DNA of 64,000 nucleotides from Viola odorata (Eukaryota > Streptophyta > Magnoliopsida > Malpighiales > Violaceae), in assembly GCA_963691705.1 (NCBI GenBank), contig OY829539.1:39317656-39381655 (forward strand), in the 5' to 3' direction. This document shows, in pieces, positions 20,973-32,439 of this stretch (positions within the stretch are counted from its first letter, which is position 1; the number at the start of each line of letters is the position of its first letter). Position numbers and translations under genes: made by a program. The notes beneath the pieces were generated by a model that made no database searches, was not told where the DNA came from, and was given only the letters and a program-made list of their open reading frames with translations.

Positions 20973-22238
20973 CATCATGCTTCAGGTTGGGTTCCGGTTG
21001 AGGTGGCAACCGTCCTCTGTCCTGGAACTCCTTCATCTCTGTATTCATAATACTCATTTGTTTTTGCAAATCCAAAATCACATTGCTAAGCCTACTTACC
21101 TCATCAACTTGCGGGTGGGCTTGATACTGGAACCACTAGTTGTTGCGGTAGCTCGACCTTGGCTTGAAATTTTGCAGATTGAACGGTGGTTGCATCTAGT
21201 TTGCAAACTGGTTCGGCTGCAGAGGCTGACTAAGGCTTGGCTATTGTTGGTTGTTTGACCAGTTGAGGTTAGGATGTCGCAAGCCATTGTTGTAGTTCTG
21301 GGTGTAAGGCTCAAACTTTCGAGGAGCTCTGTTGTAGTTGCTAACAGCGTTAACTTGAACCTCGTCGGGAATGTGGGGGCAAGCATCCGTGGGATGATAA
21401 ATAAAATTACAGAAACCACATGCCTTAATCTGGACGGGCTGTCCCAAGGCCAGATTCTAGAGCATACCGGTAATGGTGGTGAGCTGGTTCTCCATAACGG
21501 TAACGCGCATATCTTGGGTACTTGCTGGTCCTCTATCAGAAGGTGTGATATTCTTAGCTATGAGTTCAATGGTGGTTTTAGCAGCGACTAGTGTGAGAGC
21601 ACAAAGGGAACCTCTACTGGCAGCATCCAGCAATGCCTTGTCAGTCGGCTTCAACCCTTCATAGAAATATTGGATCAATGGATGCTCAGCGAGATTGTGT
21701 GAGGGGCATAGGCTCTGCATATTTTTGAATCGTTCATAGTACTGAGGTAGGTTCTCATCATCTTTCTGGACTATAGAGACCAAATGCTTGCGGGTGACGC
21801 TAGCCATAGAAACCAGGTAGTACTTGTCGGTGAAAGCCTTGGACATCTTTGCCGAGGAGGTGATGGATCTAGGAGGAAGGTCATAGAACCAGCCCTTAGC
21901 TTCACCCGCGAGGAACCATAAGAATGCTCGCAACTTGGCGTGGTTAATCTCTACATTGGCCGGTTTCATCGCTTCACAGATGGAGTGTAAATGTTAGAGA
22001 TGTCGATGTGGGTTCTCCTTGGGGACTCCATTGTCTGAATGTACAAGTAAGTATCTACTTCGGCTATGTTGGGAAGTTCGGGGGTAATAAAGCCTTCAAC
22101 GTTGAGAACTTGATGGAAACAGGGGTTGAGATTGTCTAGGTCAGAGAGGGTTCTTTTAATGACTGGGGCAGAAACTTCTCCGGTGTCAATGGATGATTTC
22201 TTAAACTGTCTTCTAAGTCCTCTTTCTATCCTGGTCAT
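20973..22238 (-). pseudogene. Athila-B gag
   Basis: Three minus-strand pieces: MTRIERGLRRQ start (22238), capsid core with KGWFYDLPPRSI and MSKAFTDKYY (21457-21969), and nucleocapsid with the C-x2-C-x4-H-x4-C knuckle CGFCNFIYHPTDAC (21241-21447), then a Gln/Asn/Pro-rich tail to the junction at 20973. The pieces are joined by frameshifts or stops near 21966 and 21450. The Met start sits about 30 nt downstream of the PBS, as in the plus-strand Athila copies. Confidence 0.85.
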
Positions 22239-22269
22239 ACTAACAAAAGAAAGAAATTAGTACCATTAG

Positions 22270-22291
22270 CCCCCACAACGTCGCCAAAATT
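22270..22291 (-). promoter_or_regulatory. Primer-binding site of Athila-B
   Basis: Minus-strand TTTTGGCGACGTTGTGGGGG next to the LTR end is a mutated form of the TGGCGCCGTTGCCGGGG site typical of Athila elements (tRNA-Asp type). Confidence 0.7.
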
Positions 22292-23677
22292 TGACCAGTT
22301 GTCGAAGCCGTCAAAAATAATAATAAAACCCGCTGCCTAATGCACAATAAAAATTGTGTATAGTGATAACAGGGTCGAACTCAGGGACTAGGGCAGGATG
22401 CTTACTTCAGTGTATGACGCGGACAAACAACCGAAATAGTACCAGTGGGGGGTTTTGAGAGATTGCGTATAGTGATCAACTATTACTAAACTAAATAAAA
22501 CAGTATAAAGCAAAATAATTAAAGATATAAAATTGATGAGAAAAGGTTCCTAGCAAAGGTCTATCTCCGGTTGCATTTCGGTTAGATGGTCATTGGTGCA
22601 AAGATGTTCTGCTCCTAGTTCATAGATGTGCTATTGGGACCTGGTACGCTTAGGTCCCCTACTTTCCTTCGTAAGAGAAGTTACTCCAAGGTACGCTTAT
22701 GGATTAACCTTGACAATTTGTCATCCTCCAAGGTACACTTATGGAAACAATACTCAGATGTCCATGAAGAAGAGGAAAGACACACCTAGGGCGAGACACT
22801 CAATACGCTCAAGGCACTACCCTAATTGGTTGTTTACCCTAATCAGATTGGACCAGTTCCACGTGATGACTCTGATTTAGTTTCCGACTCTACTGTGTAG
22901 CCTCACGTTAGTTATTACTACAAAGATGGCTGTAATCACCTAGGTTCAATTAATAATTGGTGAGATTCCTAATCATCCCTAGATAAATTGACAAGAAAAC
23001 AGTAAACAAGCAAATACAAGCATCGAGTTTATTAAGTACGTTTTGAGCTCACAACTATCCTAATCATCCATCGAAGAACCTTCGCTAAGAAGGGAGAACT
23101 TAGTCACTCATACTAAGGATTAGACAAATAAAATGGATAAAAGAAATAAATTGCATAAAAGAGAAGAGAAGGAAATGCAATAAATTTCTATTGAATACCG
23201 GTCAGAGCTAAAACCCCGGGATTATTACAAAGACAGGAAAAGACGCCGGAGGTGGAAGTGTCAAAGTCTGAAACCTAAAAGTGGAAGAAAATATGGATCC
23301 GTAAAGATTGGATACCCAAAACTCAAAACACGAAAAAGGAAATCCTAAGTCTACTTGAACTACAAAGATGGAAATAAATCTTCCACTGAGATGGAGGATC
23401 GCGACAATGAAAGACAGAATCAATCGGATTTCCTCTTTGAGAGTTTCCTTTTCTGCATCGAGATTCTCAGCTTACTCCTACGATCTGTGGACAATCAGCT
23501 GCAAGGCCTCGATATTCAGTACTCGGCAGAATTAATCTAAAAAGTGTGCATTTCTGCAAATTTCCCTTCTTAAGTTCAGATCTATAAGAAGGAGAGAAAC
23601 ATGGGCAAATCAACAATATTAAGATCAAAAGTGGACTAAGAAAGAAGGAAAAAACATGCATAAAATACACACTATCA
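22292..23677 (-). repeat. 5' LTR of Athila-B (1386 bp)
   Basis: Starts TGACC on the plus strand next to the PBS and ends ACACTATCA at 23677; on the minus strand it begins TGATAGTGTGTATTTTATGCAT. Its first part is repeated at 8949-9432. Confidence 0.85.
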
Positions 23678-23794
23678 GGGGGGCAAGTATTGGACGAAAT
23701 GGACAATGTCCTGACGAGCCAAAAGGAAGCCGAAAGACACGTACGGAGGCCTCAAAAACCCGAAATGAAGCCTCGCCATTATAAAGAACCAGTG

Positions 23795-23908
23795 CTTAAC
23801 GGTATGTCGTTAAGCCACTAACGGCATACCATTAGTAGTGTGCAAATTTTAGAGTTTCTAAAGCGAAGCTAACGGCATACTGTTAGGCCATTAACGGTAT
23901 ACCGTTAG
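23795..23908. repeat. Four AACGG-type palindromes in U3
   Basis: 23795-23814 has arms CTTAACG/CGTTAAG. 23818-23835 and 23869-23886 are CTAACGGCATAC-type imperfect palindromes. 23892-23907 is the perfect 16-bp palindrome TAACGGTATACCGTTA. Confidence 0.9.
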
Positions 23909-23992
23909 CCCCACGATAGAAATACGAAATTAAGCATTTTTAGGGTTTTTAAGCTATTTTTGTGTAATAGTTTTTGCTATCTTGTAACTTAG

Positions 23993-24000
23993 TATAAATA
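23993..24000 (+). promoter_or_regulatory. TATA box of LTR 23683-24586
   Basis: TATAAATA, 85 bp after the last palindrome. Confidence 0.6.
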
Positions 24001-24599
24001 GGTCTTTCCTTCTCATTTTATAACTTAGTCTATATTTTGTTGAAAATAAGTTGAGTGCTTAAGCCTCCTTTTTCAACATAGGCTCTCTTGGTGCTTGCCT
24101 AATTGGTTTGGAAAGCCTAAGGCTTGAGTCAAGGAAAAACATTAAAATTCCACTTTGTTTTAGTGTCAAATTTTTATTGCACATTTATTGTGATTTCCAA
24201 CATCAAAAGTCCAAACAAGAACCTGGGATTTCATTCAAGTTGTGTGTAGTTTGTGGCTACTTCTTTTGTCTGTGAGTGAATGAGAAATATTTGTATTTGT
24301 GTTTGTTGAGAGATTAAAAACATTCTACCCATGTGTTCAAGCTCTCCAACAAGTGCGCTACAAGCATTTATCCACTCGTTATTCCAGTCATCACCTCAAG
24401 TCTCCTCTGCATTTCTCATACAGGTAACATCTATTCTTTTGTGTATCTTTGTTTCGTGCTTCTTCCGTTGTGTCCTCCCCTTGTTTTCTACCAAATATTC
24501 TTGTGTTTTTCTTATTGTGTATTGTGTGACAAAATCAAGGCTAGATCCTTGCACAAAAGGGCATACAGATAACCAGAATCGTATCACTCCCTATGTTTC

Positions 24600-25215
24600 T
24601 TCTCTTTGATCTCTACGTCTAATTCTTGGAGGAGGAGTATCCACTTGGTTAATCAAGGCTTGGAAGAATTTTAGGGCTGCATGGTTAGAAAATACAACAA
24701 CTTTAGTTCCTAATAAATAAGTTCTAAATTTATCCAAAATAAATATAATGGCTAAAAGCTCCTTCTCTATTGTTGTAAAGTTCTTCTGAGCCTCGTCCAA
24801 CATCTTGGATGCATAATAGATCACATGCGGATCCTTCCTCTTTTTTGGCCAAGAACAATTCCAACAACTGCATTGCTGGCGACACACATTAATTCAAAGG
24901 GTAATTCCTAGTCAAGAGCTTGAATAATAGGTACAATAGTAAGCTTCTCCTTTAGTGCATTGAAGGCCTTTTGTAGGAATCATCAAAGTGAAATTCCACA
25001 TCTTTTTACAAGAGTCTGCATATTAGCTCGATCACCTTTGAAAATTCTTTCATAAATCGTCTATAAAAACCTGCATGGCTAAGAAATATATGAACCTCAC
25101 GTAAACATGAGGGGTAAGGAAGATTTTTTATAATATCAATTTTAACTTAATCCACTTTATAGTTAGCCAAGAACAATGTCTGGGTCGACCATAAAGTGGC
25201 ACTTTTCAAAGTTTA
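24600..25215 (-). pseudogene. RT/RNase H fragment of an Athila-like element
   Basis: From 25215 down: NFEKCHFMV (RT thumb side), a PYPSCLREVHIFLSHAGFYRRF block, then RNase H with VIYYASKMLDEAQKNFTTIEKE and FSNHAALKF (the catalytic SDH motif is changed to SNH). Frames change and stops interrupt it. It ends abruptly at the LTR ending at 24586. Confidence 0.75.
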
Positions 25216-25867
25216 GGCTTGAACTCATCAAAAATAAAATTCCTACCTTACCCACTAACTCAATAATATTTAGAAAAATAAATGAAACACTAACAATTTA
25301 TTTAATGATAGTTATAACACTATAAATTATTGTCACTCATCATTGTTTCTTTCCCTCAAATGCTTCAACTAAACAAAATCATTAATATTTAATACATAAA
25401 AAAAAATAAAACCTTAATAAAATGTGTATTATTTTATGAATCCTTAAACCTAATATCGTAATATTTTTTACTGTATATTAACAAAGCACAACTATATGAA
25501 TATTTATTACTACAAATAGAAAAATGCTCCAATGCTATTTGGATAATTCAAATATTTGAATACCAAATCGATATTAATTTGAACTATGAATATTGATAAC
25601 TAAAACAATTTAGAATAGTTGGCATAAAGGAATTATCTTTTGGATGGTTGAAAACTGAATAAAATCAATCGAAAACGAACCGACGCCCATCTCTAGTATA
25701 AATATTAAAATTGAAATTGTGGTGAAATATTTTTTTTCGTTTGTTACTCTAAATATCTTAATATTATCAACATTTCTCATTGTGATAAAAGAAGGGATTT
25801 TTTTGTCTCGCTAAAAGCTAAAAAAAATAACCCTGGATTTTAATATTTTAATTAATTAATTACCCCT
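25216..25867. other. AT-rich intergenic sequence
   Basis: No ORF, domain or clear repeat recognised. Confidence 0.5.
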
Positions 25868-26214
25868 GGACTATTTGTTTATTTGATGACCTCTTAGACT
25901 TATATATTTTTGTTTAATTTACCCCCACCGTTAAAGATAGTTTCTATATCATATACTACGTTAAAAGAGTTGCCACGACAGCAAAACGTTGTCGCGTCCA
26001 ATTCGTACTTGTTGGAGAAAAGTGAGAGGGAAAAATGAGGTGGGCCCCACCACTTTCTTTTCTCCAACGGGCACGAATCTGATGTGACATTTTTTTACTG
26101 ATGTGGAAACTTTTCTTAACGGAGTTCATGACACGTAAGTTATTATTAACAGTGAGAGGTAATTAAATAAAAACATATACAAGTCTAAGAAGTCATTAAA
26201 CAAACAAATAGTCC
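25868..26214. mobile_element. Foldback/MITE-like inverted repeat (about 347 bp)
   Basis: The outer arms 25868-25923 and 26158-26214 are inverted copies beginning GGACTATTTGTTT with roughly 85% identity. Complementarity continues inward (ATTCGT...GTTGGAGAAAAG versus CTTTTCTCCAAC...ACGAAT) to a centre near 26041 with GGTGGGCCCCACC. The whole unit could fold into one long hairpin. The right end abuts the LTR starting at 26215, so no TSD can be read. Confidence 0.7.
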
Positions 26215-27068
26215 TGATGTGTTCATGACCATGCCTAACCTAGAAGCCGAGCACATCATGCCCCAAGGGCCAATCACGTGTAGCATGGCTAAGAAGCTGA
26301 CACTTTGTATTGAGGCTACAACGACCCAAGAAGCCCTTCAGGCCAAGAACCGGACCTTGACACTTATCGCACACCATACCGGGATCGAGCAGCAAGATCT
26401 TGGTGATGGTATGATAGGACCTTGACACTTATCGCACACCATACCGGGATCGAGCAGTAAGATCTTGGTGATGGTACGATAGGACCTTGACACTTATCGC
26501 ACACCATACCGGGATCGAGCAGCAAGGTCTTGGTGATGGTACCACAAATCTCTCAATTTATTTTGTAAGGCCAACCATGTATAAATAAGCCACCCCTCTC
26601 ATTTTATAGTTAGTTTAGATTTGTGAGTGAATTGTAGAGTGAGAATACTCCTCCCCTTCACCTCTAAACTCACCCCTTCCTTCCTTGAGAGAGATAGCTT
26701 GAGTTGACAATACTCTTCCCTATCTCTCTTTGGGAAATCAAACCTTGTAATCGTTGATTGCTATTTTGTGTAAGAAATATATGTGCGCATCACCTATCAT
26801 TTCCCAACATTGTGTTCTTCAAGTCTCTTGTATGTTCTATACTATTCGTCGTGTTCAACTTCGTCCATTCTGTCCATCTTCACTCCAACAGTAACCTCCT
26901 CCTATCTTTTGTATCTTATCTTCCTTCGGTTTGTTGTGTTTCCGAGTCCTCCTTTTGTGTGTCCTTGTACTTATTTCGTGTGAACGTTTAGTGTGACCTC
27001 TCAAGCTAGATCCTAACCAAGAGCCTCCATGCACTACGGATTATTTCACAACGAGCCGGAGCGCATCA
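26215..27068 (+). repeat. Solo LTR-like sequence, chromovirus type
   Basis: TGATGTG start and GCGCATCA end form a short inverted repeat. A 65-bp triple repeat (26352-26545) is followed by TATAAATA at 26580-26587, then a T-rich R/U5. No TSD (AGTCC versus TGATG), so the right end is uncertain. Confidence 0.5.
26352..26545. repeat. 65-bp tandem repeat, three units
   Basis: Units start at 26352, 26417 and 26482 with GGACCTTGACACTTATCGC and differ at only a few bases, so the duplication is recent or conserved. Confidence 0.95.
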
Positions 27069-28194
27069 TGATGCAACTACAAGGAAAAAAACAAACAGAA
27101 AAATTGACAACTCTTTTGTTGATTCGTTACCGATGGTGAGCAAGTTGTGAGTGATATCAATTTGTGTAGATGGCATACGAATTTCATAGCCAATCCTTCC
27201 ACTGAAAATAATTTGAAAAAAAATAATGATAGAGTAGAGGTTATACTTCTTTATTAAAAGATGAAAAGAAAAGAAAAGGTAATAGACCATACTCATTAAG
27301 CCTTGAAGACATAGCTGTTTACTTCTGCAAAGTCCTAAACGAGTGAGGAAACCTTTAACTTTTGTTTATAAACAGAAATGAGATTCAAATTCGAGTTATT
27401 CCTGATATTTTACCCCTAAAAATTACTCATTGAGTTACATGTCCATTAAACGAGGAAATCTTCATGGAAAAAAACCTATAGCAAATAGGGGTGGGCGTTA
27501 TATTAGTTCGGTTTGAATAAATTTAATTCAATTTTTGAACTATCAAAAAAAATTCTATCCTTCTAAGTTATTTCGGCTATAACATAAATCATTTTTTTCC
27601 TAGTTTTTGTTTTTCTCATTTTCAATGTATTAAATACTAATAACTTTGTTTGGTTTAAGCCTTTGAGAGAAAGAACGATAATGAGCAGAAATAATTTATA
27701 GTGTTACAATTAAATAAAACAAGTTCTTTGTGTTTTTATTTTTATTTTCTAAATACGATTGAGTTAGTGGGTTAGTTAAGGATTTTCTTTATGAGTTCTA
27801 GCCTATTAATTCTTAGGTAGTGTTATTCTCACACCCAAATTATAACTCCAATATCTTTTAACTTGAAAAATTACGACATTAGCCTTTATTATATTTTATA
27901 ACATAAATTTTAATACTTAAATAGGATAGTGAAGTAAAATCATAATAAAATGTGTGGGAATAACAATTTGGTATGTGGGCATAACATCACCCTAATCCTA
28001 ACTCTAATAAAAGAAACATTGTATGGATAATTTAGATGATCAAATATTAGAATGTAAAAAGAAAAGAAAACCATTCATATTGAACCAAATAATATTTCGA
28101 ACAATGCAGCTTGGATATCCAAGATAGTAATTCAGTATAGATTGCAAACACTAAAATTCAATTCGATAGTTTGGATAATTCGATTTATTCATTT
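27069..28194. other. AT-rich intergenic sequence
   Basis: No gene, domain or complete repeat recognised. Confidence 0.5.
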
Positions 28195-29689
28195 ATTTGT
28201 GTTTTATGCATATTTTTCTGTTCATTCATAGTCTTATTTTGAGCAAGATACTGCTAATTTCCCTTTGAATTCACTTTTTTTGCAGATCTAGGTTCAAGGA
28301 GGAATAGATGTTGAAATCGCCCTTTTTTTGTGGAATTCAATCTCGTGGATCTTAAAGCGTTAAGACCAGCATTGAGGCCTAGCATTCTACCCTATCATCG
28401 AGCCCTTGCTGCGGAGTCATACAACACAAGGAGCCGTCCAATGCCTAACCCCTGCTGCCACACATGCGCATTCTCTCTCCAATGATGCGCCAAAGAAGAT
28501 CCGCGTGAGATTCCATGAAGATTCCTTATCACCATCCAAGGAATATTCCCCCCCAAAGGACACGCTCCCCCCATGTTTCTATCCTCCCTCTTAGCTAGAC
28601 TTTGTCCTTTTTTGGGTAGTTAGGTTATTTAACCCTTAGCTCTTAGGGTTTTGGATAACTTTTACATCACTTTTTCTTAGTTTTATATTTCTTTTAGGGT
28701 TGTTAGCCGCCAGCCTCCTCTCCTGGGGATTTTTTCTTCCCCCATTTTCTCCATAACATTGTAAGCACTTTTGAACCGGAGTTTTACACTTCGGCTGGTT
28801 TCCTATCTCTTGTGTATGCTATTTATTAGATCTGTTATTTATTTACTGTTTAGCATGAGCGGCTAAGCTCATCCACTTAGCAAGGGTATTTTGAGGGTTG
28901 CAAAGGGGTAGTCAAAAGGCCAAATCGTGCTTTATATATTCTTATTGTTGTATTTGTTTGCTTGCCATTTTATTGTTGGATCTATTTGGGTTTATTGGCA
29001 GCGTGATCACCTGCTAGTTTACCTTCTTAGATTACTGTCATTTCTTGGGTAATAACTAACGTGAGGCCTTAGAATAGAGCAGACACTAGATGGATTGCCA
29101 TTAGCTTAGTTCATTTTGTCTAGGGCAAGCAGCTGATTAGGGTAGTGGCACGAGTGTGACGAGCTAAGGGTATTTCCCCTATACGTGTCTTTCCTCTTCT
29201 TAATGGGCCTTTGAGTATTGCCTCCCCGCCTCGTGCCTAGGAGGACGGCGAAGTGTCAAGGTTACCTCATATGCGAAAACAGGGGGTAACTTCTCTTGCG
29301 TAGGAAAACAGGGGCATTAACGTACCTGCCCCCTATAGCATGTCTTTAGCATAGGAATAGAATATTTGTACACCGATGACTGACTAGGCCTCAACGTAAC
29401 CTAAGAAACCCTTTACTTAGATTCTCTCCCGTTTGACTAGGCCTTTATTATTATTCCTACTTTTATTAATTGTTTAGTTTCCAACTACCTCTCTTGTTTA
29501 ACTCGTTTGACTAACTAAAGTCCCCCCCCCCCTTGTGTTACTATTTTATGCATTTATTTTGTTATACATCTAGGGCTAGACTCATCCTTCAATCCCTGTG
29601 GTTCGACCCTGTTATCGCTATTCATAAATTAATTGTGCATCTAGGTATCAAGATTTATTATTTTTTACGTGTTTCGATGACGCTTGTCA
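28195..29689 (+). repeat. 5' LTR of unit D
   Basis: The start is degraded (TTATTTGTGTTTTATGCATATTT in place of TGATAGTGTGTATTTTATGC), so 28195 is approximate. The end ...CTTGTCA is fixed by the PBS. Contains a C10-12 run near 29521. Closely matches 51209-53000. Confidence 0.75.
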
Positions 29690-29694
29690 AATTT

Positions 29695-29711
29695 TGGAGC
29701 CGTTGTCGGGG
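29695..29711 (+). promoter_or_regulatory. Primer-binding site of unit D
   Basis: TGGAGCCGTTGTCGGGG, two changes from the Athila tRNA-Asp-type site. Confidence 0.75.
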
Positions 29712-29744
29712 ATTGTTTGGTACTGATTTCTTTTCTTTGAATGT

Positions 29745-30917
29745 ATGACCAAGAGATTTGTACCTAATCTATTACCCCTTAATCACGAGCTCACTAGAAT
29801 GGAAAGAGGACTCCGTAGACAGGCTAGAGGACTCTCTATCAACAGTAGAAGAATCCCTACCCCTGTTCTTAAGAGAAATCCCTCCTATCTGGATAATTTA
29901 GGCAATCTCTCCCATGAAGATCTTGCTTTCTTACATCGAGACCTCGACAACCTTGAGATTGCCTATCCTGAGATACCCAATATGGAAGATCCACCACAAC
30001 CACCGAATGATCAGACCATTGATGACCCCAATGCTGCTCCTGAGTCACCAAGCAGTTGCATCATCTAGCCAGTCGTTCAACATAATTGGCCCCTCAAGTT
30101 CGTCATCATGCACCATCTCCCTTCTTTCCATGGGTTACCCAAAGAGAACCCTCTTCGACATTTGCAACATTTTCACTCTGTCTGCGAGGCCATGAAGGTG
30201 ACCAATGTCACCATCCACCAAGCTAAATTGCGAGCCTTTATGTGGTCTCTGAAAGATGTTGCCAAGGATTGGTTCTATGACCTTCCTCCTAGATCTATTT
30301 GTTCCTGGGCCGAGATGTCTAAGGCCTTCACCAATAAGTACTATCCAGCATCTACAGCAAGTGTCACCCGCAAGCAGCTAGTCTCCATTGTTCAGAAAGA
30401 TAACGAGAGCCTAGGGCAATATCATGAGTGCTTCAAGAAGATGAAAGCCTTGTGTCCCTCACACAACCTCACCGATCATGCACTTATCCAATACTTTTAT
30501 GAGGGCTTGAAGTCAAATGGCAAGGCCTTGTTGGATGCTGCAACTGGTGGCTCTCTTTGTGCTCGTACCCCAGCTGCCGCCAAAGCTATTATTGAGCTTA
30601 TGGCCAAGACAATCATTGCATCTGACAAAGTGACAAGTCACACTCAGGATGTCCGTATTGCTGCCAAGGAATATCAGTTGAGGACCATCATGGGCATGCT
30701 ACAGAATATGTCTTCAGGGCAACCTGTCCAGATCAAGGCCTGCCAGATTTGCAATTTTATAGATCATCCAACAGACGCCTGTCCCTATATTCCGGAAGAA
30801 ATTCAAGTTAATCTTGTTAGAGGTTACAATGTCCCATATGGCCAAAACTACAATCAAGGTTGGAACCATCCTAATTTCAGTTGGTCTCATAACCCCCAAT
30901 TGTCTGACCCCAGCTAG
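29745..30917 (+). pseudogene. Gag of unit D
   Basis: ATG at 29745 (MTKRFVPNLLPLNHE) is about 33 nt after the PBS, the usual Athila position. One TAG at 30066-30068 interrupts an otherwise single frame. The capsid core has DWFYDLPPRSICSWAEM and LIQYFYEGL; the nucleocapsid has an intact C-x2-C-x4-H-x4-C knuckle (CQICNFIDHPTDAC), followed by a Gln/Asn/Tyr-rich tail ending in TAG at 30915. The best preserved Athila gag in the window. Confidence 0.85.
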
Positions 30918-31236
30918 CTGCCGCAGCAGCAGCACCAATATGGGAATCACTCTCAACCACCGTTCAATATGCAAAATTTTAGGCCTAGACCTCCATACCA
31001 TAAGAATCAGCAATACCAGTATCAACCTCGTAAGGATCAGACTTCTGCCCCTCCACCGGTTGATGAGGTAGCCAACTACAAGAGTGTTTGGAAAACTTCC
31101 TGGGAAAATCGAGCCCAACCCATAGCATGAAGCATGTGCTATGACTCTCCGTAGCGGCCATGTTTTGCCCACTCGAGTGCATCCAAGCCTCGGCGTGGAA
31201 AAACCCCTTCCTTCCTAGAGAGAGATAGCTAAGTTC

Positions 31237-32195
31237 TTGAAGACATTGTACACCAACAAACACAACTTGGCCGGGGTGAACAAGATAAGTGTGGGAGCCA
31301 ATATTCCTCCCATATCCAGCGAAAGATTCCCTCTAACTGTAAGGATCAGGTTATGTTCATCATTCCTTGTAAGATTGGGACGATCGGCGTCAGCAAAGCT
31401 ATGTGTGATTTGGGTGCAGGCATCAATGTTATGCCTTTGACGATCTACAACAGTCTAGTTCTCGACCCACTCAAGAGGACCAGACTCACTATCCAACTAG
31501 CAGACCATTCTGTCATATACCCCGAAGGTGTTATAGAAGATGTGTTGGTCCAAGTGGGCGACTTCTTATTCCCCACCGACTTTTAAGCCATTTCTATGGA
31601 GGATGAACGATCCACTAAAGCCACAGATATACTACTAGGGAGATCATTTCTTACTACTGCCAGAGCCAAGATCGATGTTGATGACGCCACCATCTCTCTC
31701 GAATTTCATGGCCAGATCATCAAATTCAATATGCTTGAATCAATGCGATACCCTTCTGAATTCTCTAGCCTTAATTATGTTGATTTGATTGGTCCATTTG
31801 TTCATGAAGTCGCTGACTTGAATTCTATTGATCCATTGCAGCTTGCCCTCGACAGAAGTATCACACCAGAAATGTTAGATGACTTGGCCTCGATAGTTGC
31901 CACACCACTTGAATTGCACTCAGCTGTTACAGCATTAGAAGAGCAACTTATCATCTCTCTAGTTCCTCATGGTATCTCCCCCTATCATGATGAACACACC
32001 AAGCTTCCTTCTTCTCTCGTGCAAGCACCGATTCTTGAATTGAATACCTTGTCGGCACACCTCAAATATGCTTATCTTGGTGCCAACGATTCACTTCCAG
32101 TGATCATTTCTAACAAGCTAGATGAGCCAGAGGAAAAAGAGTTGATTTCCTTGCAGAAAGAGTTTAAAAGTAGCCATCGGGTGGACAATTGCTGA
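31237..32195 (+). pseudogene. Protease region of unit D
   Basis: Two frames. The first (31353-31586) has MFIIPCKIG and the active-site block MCDLGAGINVMPL, where the family usually reads DLGASI, then a TAA at 31584. The second (31596-32195) has ILLGRSFLTTARAKIDV and a long linker toward RT. The Ser-to-Gly change next to the catalytic Asp may not by itself abolish activity; the frame break does prevent a full product. Confidence 0.75.
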
Positions 32196-32439
32196 TATCA
32201 AGGGCTTGTCTCCAGCCTTATGCACCCACAGAATTCATCTAGAAAACACCAGCAAGACTGTCCGGCAACCACAATGTCGATTGAACCCTCCCATGATGGA
32301 AGTGGTGAAGAAAGAGGTGTTGAAGTTGTTGGACACTGGTGTTATCTACCCTATTTCCAACAGCCCATGGGTAAGTCCCGTCTAGGTCGTGCCCAAAAAG
32401 ACTAGCATCACTATTACTATAGGGCAAGATAGTGCCTTA

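Larger units (their letters stand above)
8949..23677 (-). mobile_element. Athila-B: minus-strand Athila-like element, interrupted and internally deleted
   Basis: 5' LTR 22292-23677, PBS about 22270-22291, gag 21000-22238, then a break at 20972/20973 where plus-strand material 13320-20972 sits; resumes at 13319 with the last part of integrase, an env-position ORF, PPT and truncated 3' LTR 8949-9432. Protease, RT, RNase H and most of integrase are missing between the two flanks, so this was not a simple insertion. The two LTRs match over about 8949-9432 versus 23222-23677. Confidence 0.75.
23683..24586 (+). repeat. Chromovirus-type LTR, left-truncated
   Basis: Ends ...AATCGTATCA at 24586, matching the end type of the P and chromovirus LTRs. 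It has four TAACGG palindromes (23795-23908) and TATAAATA at 23993-24000. The left end is lost where the Athila-B LTR abuts. It lies against a minus-strand RT relic on the right, so it may be a solo LTR or one end of an element whose other half lies left of the window. Confidence 0.6.

Noticed and set aside
30714..31263. Minus-strand ORFs of 92-152 codons opposite unit D gag end
   Set aside because: Antisense shadow of the Gln/Asn/Tyr-rich gag tail.
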